64,000 bases of DNA from JAJXXT01 sp963764465 (GCA_963764465.1 CAVXSO010000007.1:682001-746000), one strand, 5' to 3'. Positions 1 through 8,785 are shown, counted from the stretch's first letter. Program-made: numbers and translations. Notes: a model not told the origin generated them from the sequence alone.

Positions 1-372
1 CGAGAGAGCCGGCTGCACCTCCGGGCGGAGAATCCATTCCGTATCAGCAATATCCTGCAGCATCGGACGCAAGCCCTTGAGCAGGGGCTCGCGCGCCATC
101 GCGGCGACCCGTTCGGGGGCGCTCGGCGCCGCCAGGTCGGTCCAGCCGACGACGCCGCGCACGAGACCCCCGGAGTCGCGTGCCGTCGCCAGCATGAAGC
201 CGGTCTCCGCCTCCGTGGGGGCGGCCTGGACCAGCACGGTTGCGGTGATGCCGCCGAGCAGCGGACGGAGATCGGCAAGGCCGTAGTCGCGATGGATCGG
301 CAGATCCGGCGTCAGCCAGCCATAGTCGCCGCGATCGAGCCGCCAGACGTGGTGATGCGCATCGACCAGCAT
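1..372 (-). CDS. Amidohydrolase, sugar-lactonase type (3' part lies outside the window)
   Basis: Read on the minus strand from ATG at 372, the protein opens MLVDAHHHVWRLDRGDYGWL and runs off the window start after about 124 residues. The early His-x-His metal-ligand pattern and the D-Y-G-W-L segment match the COG3618 metal-dependent hydrolases, which include L-fucono-1,5-lactonase and related sugar lactonases. The start shares one base with the stop of the aldo/keto reductase upstream, so the two are co-transcribed. With a FucU-type mutarotase and an aldose dehydrogenase just upstream, hydrolysis of the aldonolactone is the likely role. The exact sugar cannot be decided from sequence. Confidence 0.8.
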   Translation of the reverse strand, partial: MLVDAHHHVWRLDRGDYGWLTPDLPIHRDYGLADLRPLLGGITATVLVQAAPTEAETGFMLATARDSGGLVRGVVGWTDLAAPSAPERVAAMAREPLLKGLRPMLQDIADTEWILRPEVQPALS

Positions 373-1346
373 TACGGTGCCGCCGGCGTGGGCGCGGCAT
401 CCGGTAACAAGCCGGATCGTTTCAGGTTCAGCCACAGTGCCGGCGGGATTGGATAGCGCATCATGGCCGCGTTCTCGTGCACTTCCCCGGGCGAGCGGGC
501 GCCGGGAATGACGGCGGCGACGACCGGGTGGGCGGCGCAGAATTGCAGTGCCGCGGCCTTCAGCGGCACGCCGTGGCGCGCGCAGGCCGCATCGAGCGCC
601 TGGGCGCGGGCCATGAGGTCCGCTGGCGCCGTCTCATAGTTGAAGGTGGTGCCGCCGGCGAGCAGACCGGAGTTATACGGCCCGCCGAGCACCACGCGCG
701 CGCCGCGCGCCGCACAGGCCGGGAACAGCCGCGCGAGCGCCGTCTGGTCCAGGAGCGTGTAGCGACCGGCGATGAGGAACACATCGGGCCGCGCCCGTTC
801 CAGCGCCAGCAGCGCCGGCTCGACGCGGTTGATGCCGAGCCCCCAGCCGAGGATCTCGCCGCGATCGCGCATCGCGGTAAGCACCTGGGCGGCGCCCGTC
901 ATCGCCTCCTCGAAACGATCCTTCCAGGCCGGACCGTGCCAATCCTCCGCGACGTCGTGGATATAGACGATATCGACGCGACGCAGCCCGAGGCGCTGCA
1001 GGCTGTCCTCGATCGAGCGGACTGTACCGGCGGCGGAGTAATCGATGCGGCGTCGGAACGGCAGCGCGTCGTGGAAGCCCTCGGCGGGGTTGGGCACTTC
1101 CGCCGGTTCCAACAATCGGCCGATCTTGGTGGAAAGCAGGTAGGCATCGCGCGGACGGGCACGCAGCGCGGTACCGAGCCGGTGTTCAGCGAGACCGGCG
1201 CCATAATGCGGCGCGGTGTCGAAATGGCGCACGCCTTCGTCCCAGGCCGCTGCGATGGTTGCGGCGGCGACCGGCTCCGGGATCGGCGCGAAGAGATTAC
1301 CGAGCGGCGCCGAGCCGAAGCCGAGCGGGCCGTTGAGGGTGGTCAC
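372..1346 (-). CDS. Aldo/keto reductase, L-fucose / D-threo-aldose 1-dehydrogenase type
   Basis: This is a 324-residue single-domain AKR TIM barrel. The catalytic tetrad is visible: Asp and Tyr in HFDTAPHYGAGLAE, Lys in LLSTKIGRLL and His in VDIVYIHDV. The N-terminus GFGSAPLGNLF is typical of the D-threo-aldose 1-dehydrogenase (L-fucose dehydrogenase) branch, which oxidises a sugar to its lactone with NAD(P)+. It overlaps the upstream mutarotase by 4 bp and the downstream lactonase-like gene by 1 bp, a tight three-gene operon in pathway order. Pyridoxal 4-dehydrogenase belongs to the same branch and is the main alternative. Confidence 0.85.
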   Translation of the reverse strand: MTTLNGPLGFGSAPLGNLFAPIPEPVAAATIAAAWDEGVRHFDTAPHYGAGLAEHRLGTALRARPRDAYLLSTKIGRLLEPAEVPNPAEGFHDALPFRRRIDYSAAGTVRSIEDSLQRLGLRRVDIVYIHDVAEDWHGPAWKDRFEEAMTGAAQVLTAMRDRGEILGWGLGINRVEPALLALERARPDVFLIAGRYTLLDQTALARLFPACAARGARVVLGGPYNSGLLAGGTTFNYETAPADLMARAQALDAACARHGVPLKAAALQFCAAHPVVAAVIPGARSPGEVHENAAMMRYPIPPALWLNLKRSGLLPDAAPTPAAP

Positions 1347-1768
1347 CGGCGTGCCCCCTCGTCTGGCGGCACAACACCCTTGGTCAGCAGGATGTTGCCG
1401 TAGAAGCGGCGCTCGCCGGTGGCGACGATGGCGTAGGCGCTCTCGGCCGCGGCATAGAATTCATGGCGTTCGAGCGACGTTGCCGCCGGCGCACCACTCG
1501 CCGCGAGCAAGGCGGCCATCTCCGCCACCGCGGGCGGCACGGCGCTGGCGTCGCCGATCACCTGCATCGTCGCTGCCGCCTCCACCGGGAGCACGCTCAG
1601 CATGGCGGCGAGCGCGCGTGGTGCGTCCACGCCCGCGAGCGGGACCAGCCGCCGGCCGCGCGTCGCGGGATAGTTCGCGTCCACCAGTGCGATGCGATCG
1701 CCGTGTCCCATGGCGGCAAGCGCGTGCAGGAGATCGGGCGTGAGCAGCGGATCGAGGCCGATGAGCAT
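1343..1768 (-). CDS. fucU: RbsD/FucU family sugar mutarotase
   Basis: The protein has 141 residues, the normal length for the family. It opens MLIGLDPLLTPDLLHALAAM followed by GHGDRIALVDANYP, the conserved RbsD/FucU N-terminus with the catalytic-region His and Asp. FucU interconverts the anomers of L-fucose, and RbsD acts on ribose. The position ahead of an aldose dehydrogenase and a lactonase favours fucose or a similar sugar. I used the internal ATG at 1768 because the 20 residues upstream in frame are not family-like. The 118 bp to the divergent glycosyltransferase at 1887 must hold both promoters; no clear boxes were seen. Confidence 0.85.
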   Translation of the reverse strand: MLIGLDPLLTPDLLHALAAMGHGDRIALVDANYPATRGRRLVPLAGVDAPRALAAMLSVLPVEAAATMQVIGDASAVPPAVAEMAALLAASGAPAATSLERHEFYAAAESAYAIVATGERRFYGNILLTKGVVPPDEGARR

Positions 1769-1886
1769 GGCGGTTCCCGGATGCGGTTTCCTGGCAGGCG
1801 CAGGCTGGCGCCAAGGCGGCCCTGGCACAATGGGGGTCGGCGCAACGGGCTAGCGGCGCAGGTGGCTCCCGTGGCATCCCGGAACC

Positions 1887-2972
1887 ATGGCGGAACTGGC
1901 CATCATCATCCCGGTGTTGAACGAGCGCGACAACGTGGCGCCGCTGGTCGCGGCGCTGGACCAGGCGCTCCCCGGCATCGACTGGGAAGCGATCTTCGTC
2001 GACGACGATTCCACCGACGGCACGCGCGAGGAGGTGGCGCGGGTGGCGGCCGGCGATAAGCGGGTGCGGATGTTGCACAGGGTGGGCCGGCGTGGGCTTT
2101 CCTCGGCGTTCATCGAGGGTGCCAACGCCTCCTTCGCACCCTTCATCGCGGCGATGGACGGGGACCTGCAGCACGACGAGCACATCCTGCCACGCATGCT
2201 CACGGCGCTGCGCGAGGGGGCGGAGATCGCAATCGGCAGCCGCTATGTCCAGGGTGGCGGCATCGGCGACTGGGACACGCGGCGTGCGGGCCTTTCGAGC
2301 CTGGCCACCAGGCTCTCGCAGATCGTGCTGAAGGTGCCGGTGGCGGACCCGATGAGCGGCTTCTTCATGATCCGCCGCGACATCTATGACCGCGCGATGC
2401 GCCAGCTCTCGGCGATGGGGTTCAAGATCCTGCTCGACCTCATCGCCTCGCTGCCAACGCCGCCCCGGATCGTCGAGGTGCCGTACACGTTTCGCGCGCG
2501 TCTTGCCGGCGATTCCAAGATGAATGCCTCGGTGATGCTGGACTACGCGCTGCTGCTGCTCGACAAGATGCTGCGCCAGGCCGTGCCGGTGCGCTTCGTG
2601 CTGTTCGCGATCGTGGGGCTGGTGGGGCTTGCCGCGCATCTCGCGGTGCTGCGGCTGGGGCTGGCGGCGGGTTTCGGCTTTCCGCTCGCCCAGGCGGTGG
2701 CGACGGCGGTGGCGATCTACGGCAATTTCGAACTCAACAACGTCTTCACCTTCGGCGATTTGCGGCTGCGCGGGCCGCGGAAGGCGCGCGGCCTGATCAT
2801 CTTCGCCGTGGTCTGTTCGGTGGGCGCGATCGGCAACCTCGGGGTCGCGGATTTCCTTGTCGGCACCTCGCACGAAGCCTGGTGGATCGGCGGCGTCGCC
2901 GGCGCGGTGATGAGCCTGGTATGGAACTACGCGGTGGGCGCCACGTTTACGTGGCGACGGCGTTTCGCGTGA
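1887..2972 (+). CDS. Polyprenyl-phosphate glycosyltransferase with C-terminal GtrA membrane domain
   Basis: This 361-residue fusion has two parts. Residues 1-230 are a GT2 catalytic domain: AIIIPVLNERDNV at the start, the EAIFVDDDSTDGT nucleotide-binding segment, and the acidic MDGDLQHDE motif that binds metal and sugar nucleotide. Residues 235-355 are a GtrA-type domain with four hydrophobic helices and the usual NFELNNVFTF and WNYAVGATFTW signatures. Such proteins charge a lipid carrier (dolichol- or undecaprenyl-phosphate) with a sugar at the inner membrane, with GtrA thought to help flip the product. The 3' end overlaps the convergent trmB by 26 bp. Confidence 0.88.
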   Translation: MAELAIIIPVLNERDNVAPLVAALDQALPGIDWEAIFVDDDSTDGTREEVARVAAGDKRVRMLHRVGRRGLSSAFIEGANASFAPFIAAMDGDLQHDEHILPRMLTALREGAEIAIGSRYVQGGGIGDWDTRRAGLSSLATRLSQIVLKVPVADPMSGFFMIRRDIYDRAMRQLSAMGFKILLDLIASLPTPPRIVEVPYTFRARLAGDSKMNASVMLDYALLLLDKMLRQAVPVRFVLFAIVGLVGLAAHLAVLRLGLAAGFGFPLAQAVATAVAIYGNFELNNVFTFGDLRLRGPRKARGLIIFAVVCSVGAIGNLGVADFLVGTSHEAWWIGGVAGAVMSLVWNYAVGATFTWRRRFA

Positions 2973-3645
2973 GCTCCCACCACAGCGGCGTGCGGCCGGC
3001 GGCGAGCGCCTTCGTCTCGTAGCGCGTGGGCGGCCAGCCCGCGGGGCGCTCGCGCGCGGGCTCAGGTACGTCGAAAAATGGTTGCGATGCCAGAACTTCC
3101 GTGGTCCAGGCCTGGTAGACGGGATCGTCCGAGGCGATGCGCCAGACGCCTCCCGGTTTGATGACGCGGGCGAGCTCCGCGAGGTTGGCGGGGTGGACGA
3201 AGCGGCGGCGCGCGTGCCGTGCCTTCGGCCAGGGGTCGGGGAACATCAGCACCAGCCCGTCGAGCGAGGCTGGCGGCAGCGCGCGGATCAGCACGCGCGC
3301 ATCCACCGGCCAGAGGCGCAGGTTGGGCGGCAGCGGACCATTCTCCTCCGCGCCCTCCGCCACGAGCTTCGCGAGCAGGGAGCAGATGCCGTTCTCATAG
3401 ACCTCGCAGGCGACGAGACCGGTGCGGGGATGCGCCCGGACCTGTGCCAGCGCGTGTTCACCACCGCCGAAGCCCACCTCCAGCCACAGCCATTCGGGGT
3501 GCGGCGTAAAGGCGGCGAGCGGTTCCACGGCCTGGGCCACGTCGAAGCGCAGCCGCGGCAGCGTGACGTCCAGCAGCTTCCTCTGGCGCGGCCGCAGCGC
3601 ATGGCCGCGACTGCGGCCGTAGAGCCGCTCGGAGGGAGGCTTCAT
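2947..3645 (-). CDS. trmB: tRNA (guanine-N7)-methyltransferase
   Basis: This 232-residue class I methyltransferase makes m7G46 in the tRNA variable loop. Motif I is WLEVGFGGGEH, and LVLMFPDPWPKARHARRRFV is the TrmB-specific segment after motif IV; RYETKALA near the end is also characteristic. The ATG at 3645 (MKPPSERLYGRSRGHALRP) fits the family start; a GTG at 3669 in frame would add eight residues. It converges on the glycosyltransferase with a 26-bp overlap of coding ends. Its 5' end lies 67 bp from the end of metK, which is on the same strand. Confidence 0.92.
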   Translation of the reverse strand: MKPPSERLYGRSRGHALRPRQRKLLDVTLPRLRFDVAQAVEPLAAFTPHPEWLWLEVGFGGGEHALAQVRAHPRTGLVACEVYENGICSLLAKLVAEGAEENGPLPPNLRLWPVDARVLIRALPPASLDGLVLMFPDPWPKARHARRRFVHPANLAELARVIKPGGVWRIASDDPVYQAWTTEVLASQPFFDVPEPARERPAGWPPTRYETKALAAGRTPLWWELTRNAVAT

Positions 3646-3712
3646 CGGAGCGTCGGGCGAGGCGGCCACGCCGGACCCGCTGGCCGGGCATGAGCGCCCC
3701 CGTTCGTGCCCG

Positions 3713-4900
3713 TCAGCGCCCGAAGGCCCGCTTCAGCTCCGGCACCAGGTCGGTCTTTTCCCAGGTGAAGGTGCCCTTCTCCTCGTCCGGCTCGCGGCCG
3801 AAATGACCATAGGCGGACGCCGCAGCGTAGATCGGCCGATTGAGGTGCAGGTGCTCACGGATGCCGCGCGGCGAGAGGTTCACCAGCTCGCGCAGCGTCT
3901 TCTCGATCTTGGTCTCGTCCACGTCCTTGCCGGTGCCGTGCAGGTCCACATAGACCGAGAGCGGGTGGGAGACGCCGATCGCGTAGCTGATCTGCAGCGT
4001 GCAGCGCTCCGCCAGCCCGGCGGCAACGACGTTCTTGGCCAGGTAGCGGCAGGCATAGGCGGCCGAGCGATCGACCTTGGTCGGGTCCTTGCCGGAGAAG
4101 GCGCCGCCACCATGGGGCGCGGCCCCGCCATAGGTGTCCACGATGATCTTGCGCCCGGTCAGGCCGCAATCCCCGTCCGGGCCGCCGATGACGAACTTGC
4201 CCGTGGGGTTGATGTAGATTTCCTTCGCCGGCGGCATCCAGCCACGCGGCAGACTGCTCTCGATGATCGGCAGCAGCATGCGCTTGATCTCGGCCTGCTC
4301 GAGACGCTCCTCGTGCTGGGTCGAGACGACGACGGAGGTCGCGCCCACCGGCTTGCCGTCCACGTAGCGCAGCGTCACCTGGCTCTTGGAATCCGGGAGC
4401 AGGCCGCGCACCGCGACGTCGTTGTTGCGGCGCATCTCGCTCATCCGGCGCAGAATCAGGTGCGCGTAGTAGAGCGGCGCGGGCATCAGGGACGGCGTCT
4501 CGGTGCAGGCGTAGCCGAACATGATGCCCTGGTCGCCGGCGCCCTCGTCCTTGTTGCCGGCCGAGTCGACGCCCTGGGCGATGTCCTGGGACTGCGCGTG
4601 CAGGTGGACGTGCACCTGGGCGTTGCGCCAGGAGAAGCCGGCCTGGTCGTAGCCGATGTCATGCACCGCCATGCGCGCCAGGTGCGTGAGCAGCTCGTGC
4701 GTCACCGTGTCCGGCCCGCGGGTCTCGCCGGCGAGCACGATGCGGTTGGTGGTGACGAGCGTCTCGCAGGCGACGCGCGAATAGGGGTCGGCGGCGAGGA
4801 ACGCGTCCAGAACGGTGTCGCTGATGCGGTCGGCGACCTTGTCCGGGTGACCCTCGGAGACCGATTCGGAGGTGAAGAGATACTCGCCCTTGTTGCGCAT
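3713..4900 (-). CDS. metK: S-adenosylmethionine synthetase
   Basis: The 395-residue enzyme makes S-adenosylmethionine from methionine and ATP. Recognisable segments are FTSESVSEGHPDKVADRISD at the N-terminus, the ATP-binding GAGDQGIMFGYA, and the P-loop-like GGGAFSGKDPTKVDRS. The reading frame stays open upstream, but the ATG at 4900 (MRNKGEYLFTSESV) is the family start. The same-strand order is dapB, metK, trmB. The 76 bp between dapB and metK hold CCCC/GGGG runs that could pair, but I could not fit them to a SAM-II, SAM/SAH or other known SAM riboswitch. Confidence 0.96.
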   Translation of the reverse strand: MRNKGEYLFTSESVSEGHPDKVADRISDTVLDAFLAADPYSRVACETLVTTNRIVLAGETRGPDTVTHELLTHLARMAVHDIGYDQAGFSWRNAQVHVHLHAQSQDIAQGVDSAGNKDEGAGDQGIMFGYACTETPSLMPAPLYYAHLILRRMSEMRRNNDVAVRGLLPDSKSQVTLRYVDGKPVGATSVVVSTQHEERLEQAEIKRMLLPIIESSLPRGWMPPAKEIYINPTGKFVIGGPDGDCGLTGRKIIVDTYGGAAPHGGGAFSGKDPTKVDRSAAYACRYLAKNVVAAGLAERCTLQISYAIGVSHPLSVYVDLHGTGKDVDETKIEKTLRELVNLSPRGIREHLHLNRPIYAAASAYGHFGREPDEEKGTFTWEKTDLVPELKRAFGR

Positions 4901-4976
4901 CGTTGTTGATTGCCCCGGCGTTGAGAAAACGGGGGGGTCAATGGCGGAAACACCCACCCCGGTCAAGGAACGGGGG

Positions 4977-5741
4977 TCAGCCCGGAGGGACGATCCCGAG
5001 CACGTCCGCCATGCCGTAGAGGCCGGGCTTGCGGCCATGGACCCAGCGCGCGGCACGCACCGCGCCGGTGGCGAAGGCGCGGCGGTCGAAGGCGCGGTGG
5101 GTGAGCGCGATGTGCTCCGTGGCGGAGGCGAAGAGCAGCGTGTGCTCCCCCACCACCTGGCCGCCGCGCAGCGCCGCGAAGCCGATGGCGCCGGCCGCGC
5201 GCGCGCCGGTGTGCCCGTGCCGCCCGCTCTCCATGTGGCCCTCGAGCGCGTGGCCGCGGCCGCGTGCCACGGCGCGGCCCATGGCGACGGCGGTGCCGGA
5301 GGGGGCGTCCACCTTCTGGCGGTGGTGCATCTCCAGGATCTCGGCGTCGTAGGCATCGGCCGGCAGCGCCGCGGCCATGCGCTCGGCAAGCGCCAGGACC
5401 AGGTTCACGCCGGGCGAGAAATTGGCGGCGTAGACGATGGGGACGCGGGAGGCGGCCTCGGCCAGCACCGCCTCGTCCGCCGCCGAAAGCCCTGTCGTAC
5501 CAATGACATAGGCACACAGGGCACCGGCCACGGCGCGCGCGTTGGCGGCGGCGGCCGAGGCGTGGGAGAAATCGACCACGACGTCGCTCGCGGCCGCGAG
5601 CGAGGCAATATCCGTGAAGCGCCCCTCGCCGGGCTCGCGATCCACGCCGCCGGCGAGTTTCAGGCCCGCCGCCGCCACTTCCTCCGCGACCAGCCTGCCC
5701 ATGCGCCCGGCGATGCCGGCGATTCCGATGCCCTTGCCCAT
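4977..5741 (-). CDS. dapB: 4-hydroxy-tetrahydrodipicolinate reductase
   Basis: This 254-residue enzyme reduces the DapA product in the diaminopimelate/lysine pathway using NAD(P)H. Diagnostic segments are the GIAGIAGRMGRLV dinucleotide-binding loop, VVDFSHASA, IGTTGLS, and EMHHRQKVDAPSGTA with the catalytic His-His and Lys. The C-terminal GLYGMADVLG is also conserved. The ATG at 5741 was chosen because MGKGIGIAG places the Rossmann strand directly at the N-terminus, as in the family; the open frame extends much further upstream without homology. Its start faces the divergent PPOX-type gene across about 50 bp. Confidence 0.95.
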   Translation of the reverse strand: MGKGIGIAGIAGRMGRLVAEEVAAAGLKLAGGVDREPGEGRFTDIASLAAASDVVVDFSHASAAAANARAVAGALCAYVIGTTGLSAADEAVLAEAASRVPIVYAANFSPGVNLVLALAERMAAALPADAYDAEILEMHHRQKVDAPSGTAVAMGRAVARGRGHALEGHMESGRHGHTGARAAGAIGFAALRGGQVVGEHTLLFASATEHIALTHRAFDRRAFATGAVRAARWVHGRKPGLYGMADVLGIVPPG

Positions 5742-5789
5742 GGCGTGACACTGCGCGGCGACGGGTTGCCGGGCAAGGGCCGGGCGCGC

Positions 5790-6413
5790 ATGTTGCCCGG
5801 CATGCACGACCTTCCGGACGAGGCGGCGCTGCGCGCGCATTTCGGGTCGATGAGCGCCGTGGTCGCGGCCAAGGCGCTGCCGGGGCTGGACCGGCACTGC
5901 CGCGCCTTCATCGCGCTCTCGCCCTTTCTGGTGCTGGCGACGGCGGATGCCGCGGGCCGCGTCGATGCCTCGCCGCGCGGCGACGCGCCCGGCTTCGTGA
6001 CGGTGGAGAGCGATACCGCGCTGCTGATCCCCGACCGGCCGGGGAATCGCCGCATCGACAGTTTCCGCAATATCGTGACCAGCCCCGGCGTCGGCATCAT
6101 CTTCCTCGTGCCGGGGATCAACGAGTCGCTGCGGGTCAACGGCACCGCCGAGGTGGTGACGGACGCGACGCTCCTGGCGCCGCTGGCGGCACGCGGCAGG
6201 GCGCCGGCCACGGCACTGCGTGTCCACGTGGCGGAGGCGTTCTTCCATTGCGGCAAGGCCGCGATCCGCTCCGGCCTGTGGGATTCGGGCCGGCACGTGC
6301 CGCGCGGCGCGTTCCCCTCGCTGGGCCAGGTGATCGCGGACCAGACGCGCCTTACCACGGCCGCGGAGGCGGATGCCTCGATCGAGACCGCCTATCGCGA
6401 ACGGCTGTACTGA
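5790..6413 (+). CDS. Pyridoxamine 5'-phosphate oxidase-like FMN-binding protein
   Basis: The protein has 207 residues and a PPOX split-barrel core. Segments FLVLATADAAGRVDASPRGD, ALLIPDRPGNRRIDSFRNI and GIIFLVPGINESLRVNGTAEV are typical of the MSMEG_1061-type FMN-dependent PPOX subfamily; these are small cytosolic flavin or F420 reductases of mostly unknown substrate. A second ATG at 5802 (MHDLPDEAALRAHF) is an equally possible start. It is followed by the antiporter gene and may be co-transcribed with it. No substrate can be inferred from the context. Confidence 0.8.
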   Translation: MLPGMHDLPDEAALRAHFGSMSAVVAAKALPGLDRHCRAFIALSPFLVLATADAAGRVDASPRGDAPGFVTVESDTALLIPDRPGNRRIDSFRNIVTSPGVGIIFLVPGINESLRVNGTAEVVTDATLLAPLAARGRAPATALRVHVAEAFFHCGKAAIRSGLWDSGRHVPRGAFPSLGQVIADQTRLTTAAEADASIETAYRERLY

Positions 6414-6420
6414 GCGCGCC

Positions 6421-7494
6421 TTGGCGACCGCGCGTATCCCCACCTGGACCTGGGCTGTCCCGCTGCTGGGCTGGATTCTGCTCGGCCTCTGGTTCGGTGG
6501 CATCTCCCACACCGTGCTGGCGCTCGCGCGCATCGTCGTGCTGATCGGCTGCGTGCTGGCGGCGACGCATCACGCGGAGGCGGTGGCCGAGCGCGTCGGC
6601 GAGCCGTTCGGCACGCTGCTGCTGGCGCTCGCGGTAACGGCGATGGAGCTCGCGCTGATCATCTCGCTATCGCTGAAGGGCGAGGCGACGCTGGCCCGCG
6701 ACACCGTGTTCGCGACCATCATGATCATCCTCAACGGCATGGTCGGGATCTGCCTGCTGCTCGGCGCCTCACGCCACCGGGAGCAGTTCTTCAGCCTCTA
6801 CGGCGTGAACGCCACGCTCGCGGCGCTGGCGGCGATCTCGGTCATCACCCTGGTGCTGCCGAGCACCACGACGAGCCAGCCGGGCCCCTCCTACACGAGC
6901 GGGCAGCTTGCCTTTGTCAGTGTCGTCTCGCTCGTCCTCTACGGCGTGTTCGTGCTGGTGCAGACCGTGCGCCACCGGGACTACTTCCTGCCGCAGAGTG
7001 CCGCCGCGGAGCCGGAGCACACCGCGCACGCGGGCGACGCGGGCCACCTGGCGATCAGCTCCCTGCTCGCGCTGATCGGACTCGGAGCGGTGATCCTGCT
7101 GGCCAAGTCGCTGGGCGCGGCTATTGAACGCGGCGTCGAGCGGCTGGGCGCGCCGGAGGCGCTGGTCGGCGTCGTCATCGCCGTGATCGTGCTGCTGCCG
7201 GAGAGCCTGGCCGCGATCCGCGCGGCACGGGAGGACCGGCTGCAGACCAGCCTCAACCTCGCGCTGGGTTCGGCAATGGCCTCGATCGGGCTGACGATCC
7301 CGGCGGTCGCGGCGGTCTCGATCGCGATCCACTGGCCGCTGGTGCTGGGCATCAATCCCACGGAGACGGTGCTGCTGGCGCTGTCGCTGCTGACCGCGGC
7401 CCTTTCGCTCGGCACCGGGCGCACGACCGTGCTGCAGGGCGCCGTGCACCTGGTGATCTTCGGCGTCTACCTGTTCACCACGGTCATTCCGTAA
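6421..7494 (+). CDS. Calcium/proton antiporter (CaCA family, ChaA/CAX-like)
   Basis: This is an integral membrane protein of about 357 residues with some ten hydrophobic segments. The two conserved acidic alpha-repeats of cation/H+ exchangers are visible: LLLALAVTAMELALIISL in the first half and GVVIAVIVLLPESLAAIRAA in the second, where the Glu residues take part in ion transport. It should export Ca2+ (or Na+/K+) in exchange for protons. The start is uncertain: TTG at 6421 lies just after the upstream gene, whereas ATG at 6373 would overlap that gene by 41 bp. The 58 bp to the convergent dnaJ contain an imperfect direct repeat (GACGATCCGGCTG, then GACGATCCCGGCTG). Confidence 0.82.
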   Translation: MATARIPTWTWAVPLLGWILLGLWFGGISHTVLALARIVVLIGCVLAATHHAEAVAERVGEPFGTLLLALAVTAMELALIISLSLKGEATLARDTVFATIMIILNGMVGICLLLGASRHREQFFSLYGVNATLAALAAISVITLVLPSTTTSQPGPSYTSGQLAFVSVVSLVLYGVFVLVQTVRHRDYFLPQSAAAEPEHTAHAGDAGHLAISSLLALIGLGAVILLAKSLGAAIERGVERLGAPEALVGVVIAVIVLLPESLAAIRAAREDRLQTSLNLALGSAMASIGLTIPAVAAVSIAIHWPLVLGINPTETVLLALSLLTAALSLGTGRTTVLQGAVHLVIFGVYLFTTVIP

Positions 7495-7552
7495 GCCTGA
7501 CGATCCGGCTGGACGATCCCGGCTGGGACGGAGGCACCCGGCGCGGGCAGCT

Positions 7553-8689
7553 TCAGTCCTTCTCGCCCTCGAAGAACTCCCGCACCTTGGCGAAGAAGCC
7601 CTCCGATTGCGGGCTGTGCTTGGTGTTCTTCGCCCCCTCCGCCTCGAACTGCTCGAGCAGCTCGCGCTGGCGGCGCGTGAGGTGCTGTGGCGTCTCCACC
7701 TGGAGGTGGATGAACATGTCGCCGCGCGCGGCGCTGTTGAGTACGGAGAAGCCCTTGCCGCGCAGGCGCTGCTGGTCGCCGGTCTGCACGCCGGCCGCGA
7801 TCTTCACCTTCACCATGCTGCCGTCGATCGTCGGCACCTCGATGTCGCCGCCAAGGGCCGCCTGCGTCATGCGCAGCGGCACGCGGCAATGGATGTGCGC
7901 GCCGTCGCGCTGGAACAGCGGGTGCGGGCGAACCCCGACATGGACGTAGAGATCGCCAGGCACCGCGCCGGGACCGCCGGCCTCGCCCTCGCCCTGCAGG
8001 CGGATGCGCATGCCGTCCTCAAGCCCGGCCGGGATGCTGACCTGCAGGCTGCGCTCACGCCCGACGGTGCCGGCGCCGCGGCAGATGCGGCACGGGTTGC
8101 GCACCACGCGGCCCGAGCCGCCGCAGGTGGCGCAGGTGCGCTCGACGAGGAAGAAGCCCTGCTGCGCGCGGATGCGGCCATGCCCGCCGCAGGTGGAACA
8201 GACGTCCGAGCCGCGCTCCTTGTTCTCCGAGCCGGTGCCGTTGCACGCCTCGCACGTGACGCGGGTCGGCACGCGGATGGTGCGCTTGGTACCGGCGAAG
8301 GCTTCCTGCAGGTCGATCTCGACATCGGCTCGGATATCGGCGCCGCTGCGCGGGCCGCGCTGGCGCCCACGGCCCATGAAGTCGCCGAACATCTGGTCGA
8401 AGATGTCGCCGAGGCCGGCGCCACCCATGCCGCCCATGTCGAAGCCGCCGGGACCGCCGCCCTGCTCGAACGCGGCATGGCCGAAACGATCGTAGGCGGC
8501 GCGCTTCTGCTCGTCCTTCAGCACGTCGTAGGCCTCGTTCAGCTCCTTGAACTTGGCCTCGGCTGCCTTGTCGCCCGGGTTGCGGTCCGGGTGGTACTGC
8601 ATCGCGAGCTTGCGGTAGGCGCGCTTGAGCTCGTCGGCGCCCGCGCCCTTGGTCACGCCGAGAACGGAATAGAAATCGGCCTTGGCCAT
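7553..8689 (-). CDS. dnaJ: Chaperone DnaJ (Hsp40)
   Basis: This 378-residue class A J-protein stimulates DnaK ATPase and delivers unfolded substrates. The J domain (residues 1-70) carries the HPD tripeptide in MQYHPDRNPG. A Gly-rich region follows, then four zinc-finger repeats (CEACNGTG, CSTCGGHG, CATCGGSG, CRICRGAG) and the C-terminal substrate-binding barrels. The ATG at 8689 (MAKADFYSVLG) is the family start, preceded by a purine-rich ribosome site. It follows dnaK on the same strand after a palindrome-rich spacer of 119 bp. Confidence 0.97.
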   Translation of the reverse strand: MAKADFYSVLGVTKGAGADELKRAYRKLAMQYHPDRNPGDKAAEAKFKELNEAYDVLKDEQKRAAYDRFGHAAFEQGGGPGGFDMGGMGGAGLGDIFDQMFGDFMGRGRQRGPRSGADIRADVEIDLQEAFAGTKRTIRVPTRVTCEACNGTGSENKERGSDVCSTCGGHGRIRAQQGFFLVERTCATCGGSGRVVRNPCRICRGAGTVGRERSLQVSIPAGLEDGMRIRLQGEGEAGGPGAVPGDLYVHVGVRPHPLFQRDGAHIHCRVPLRMTQAALGGDIEVPTIDGSMVKVKIAAGVQTGDQQRLRGKGFSVLNSAARGDMFIHLQVETPQHLTRRQRELLEQFEAEGAKNTKHSPQSEGFFAKVREFFEGEKD

Positions 8690-8710
8690 CAACAACTCCA
8701 GAAAGTCCAA

Positions 8711-8785
8711 GGCTCTGCCCTGGACCCGCTGGGGCCCTGGGCCCCAGACCCCGAAACGGGGGTCCGGGATCTAGACCCCGGCGAG
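8711..8785. repeat. GC-rich palindromic intergenic element between dnaK and dnaJ
   Basis: This spacer holds two back-to-back inverted repeats. At 8729-8747, CTGGGGCC and GGCCCCAG pair around a 3-base loop. At 8747-8764, GACCCC and GGGGTC pair around a short loop. The flanking words GGCTCTGCCCTGGACCC and the repeated GACCCC style are what I recall of interspersed palindromic repeats in acetic-acid-bacterium relatives; that link is from memory. In the transcript it would form stable hairpins able to attenuate or terminate between dnaK and dnaJ, or to protect the dnaK mRNA end. No T-run follows, so a strong intrinsic terminator is doubtful. Confidence 0.6.

Noticed and set aside
4901..4976. SAM riboswitch before metK
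   Set aside because: The leader is short, and I could not match it to SAM-II, SAM/SAH or other SAM aptamers. Only generic CCCC/GGGG pairing is seen.
3713..5389. N-terminally extended metK fused to dapB-antisense sequence
   Set aside because: The family start MRNKGEYLFTSESV is at 4900; the upstream in-frame part overlaps dapB in a different frame and has no homology.
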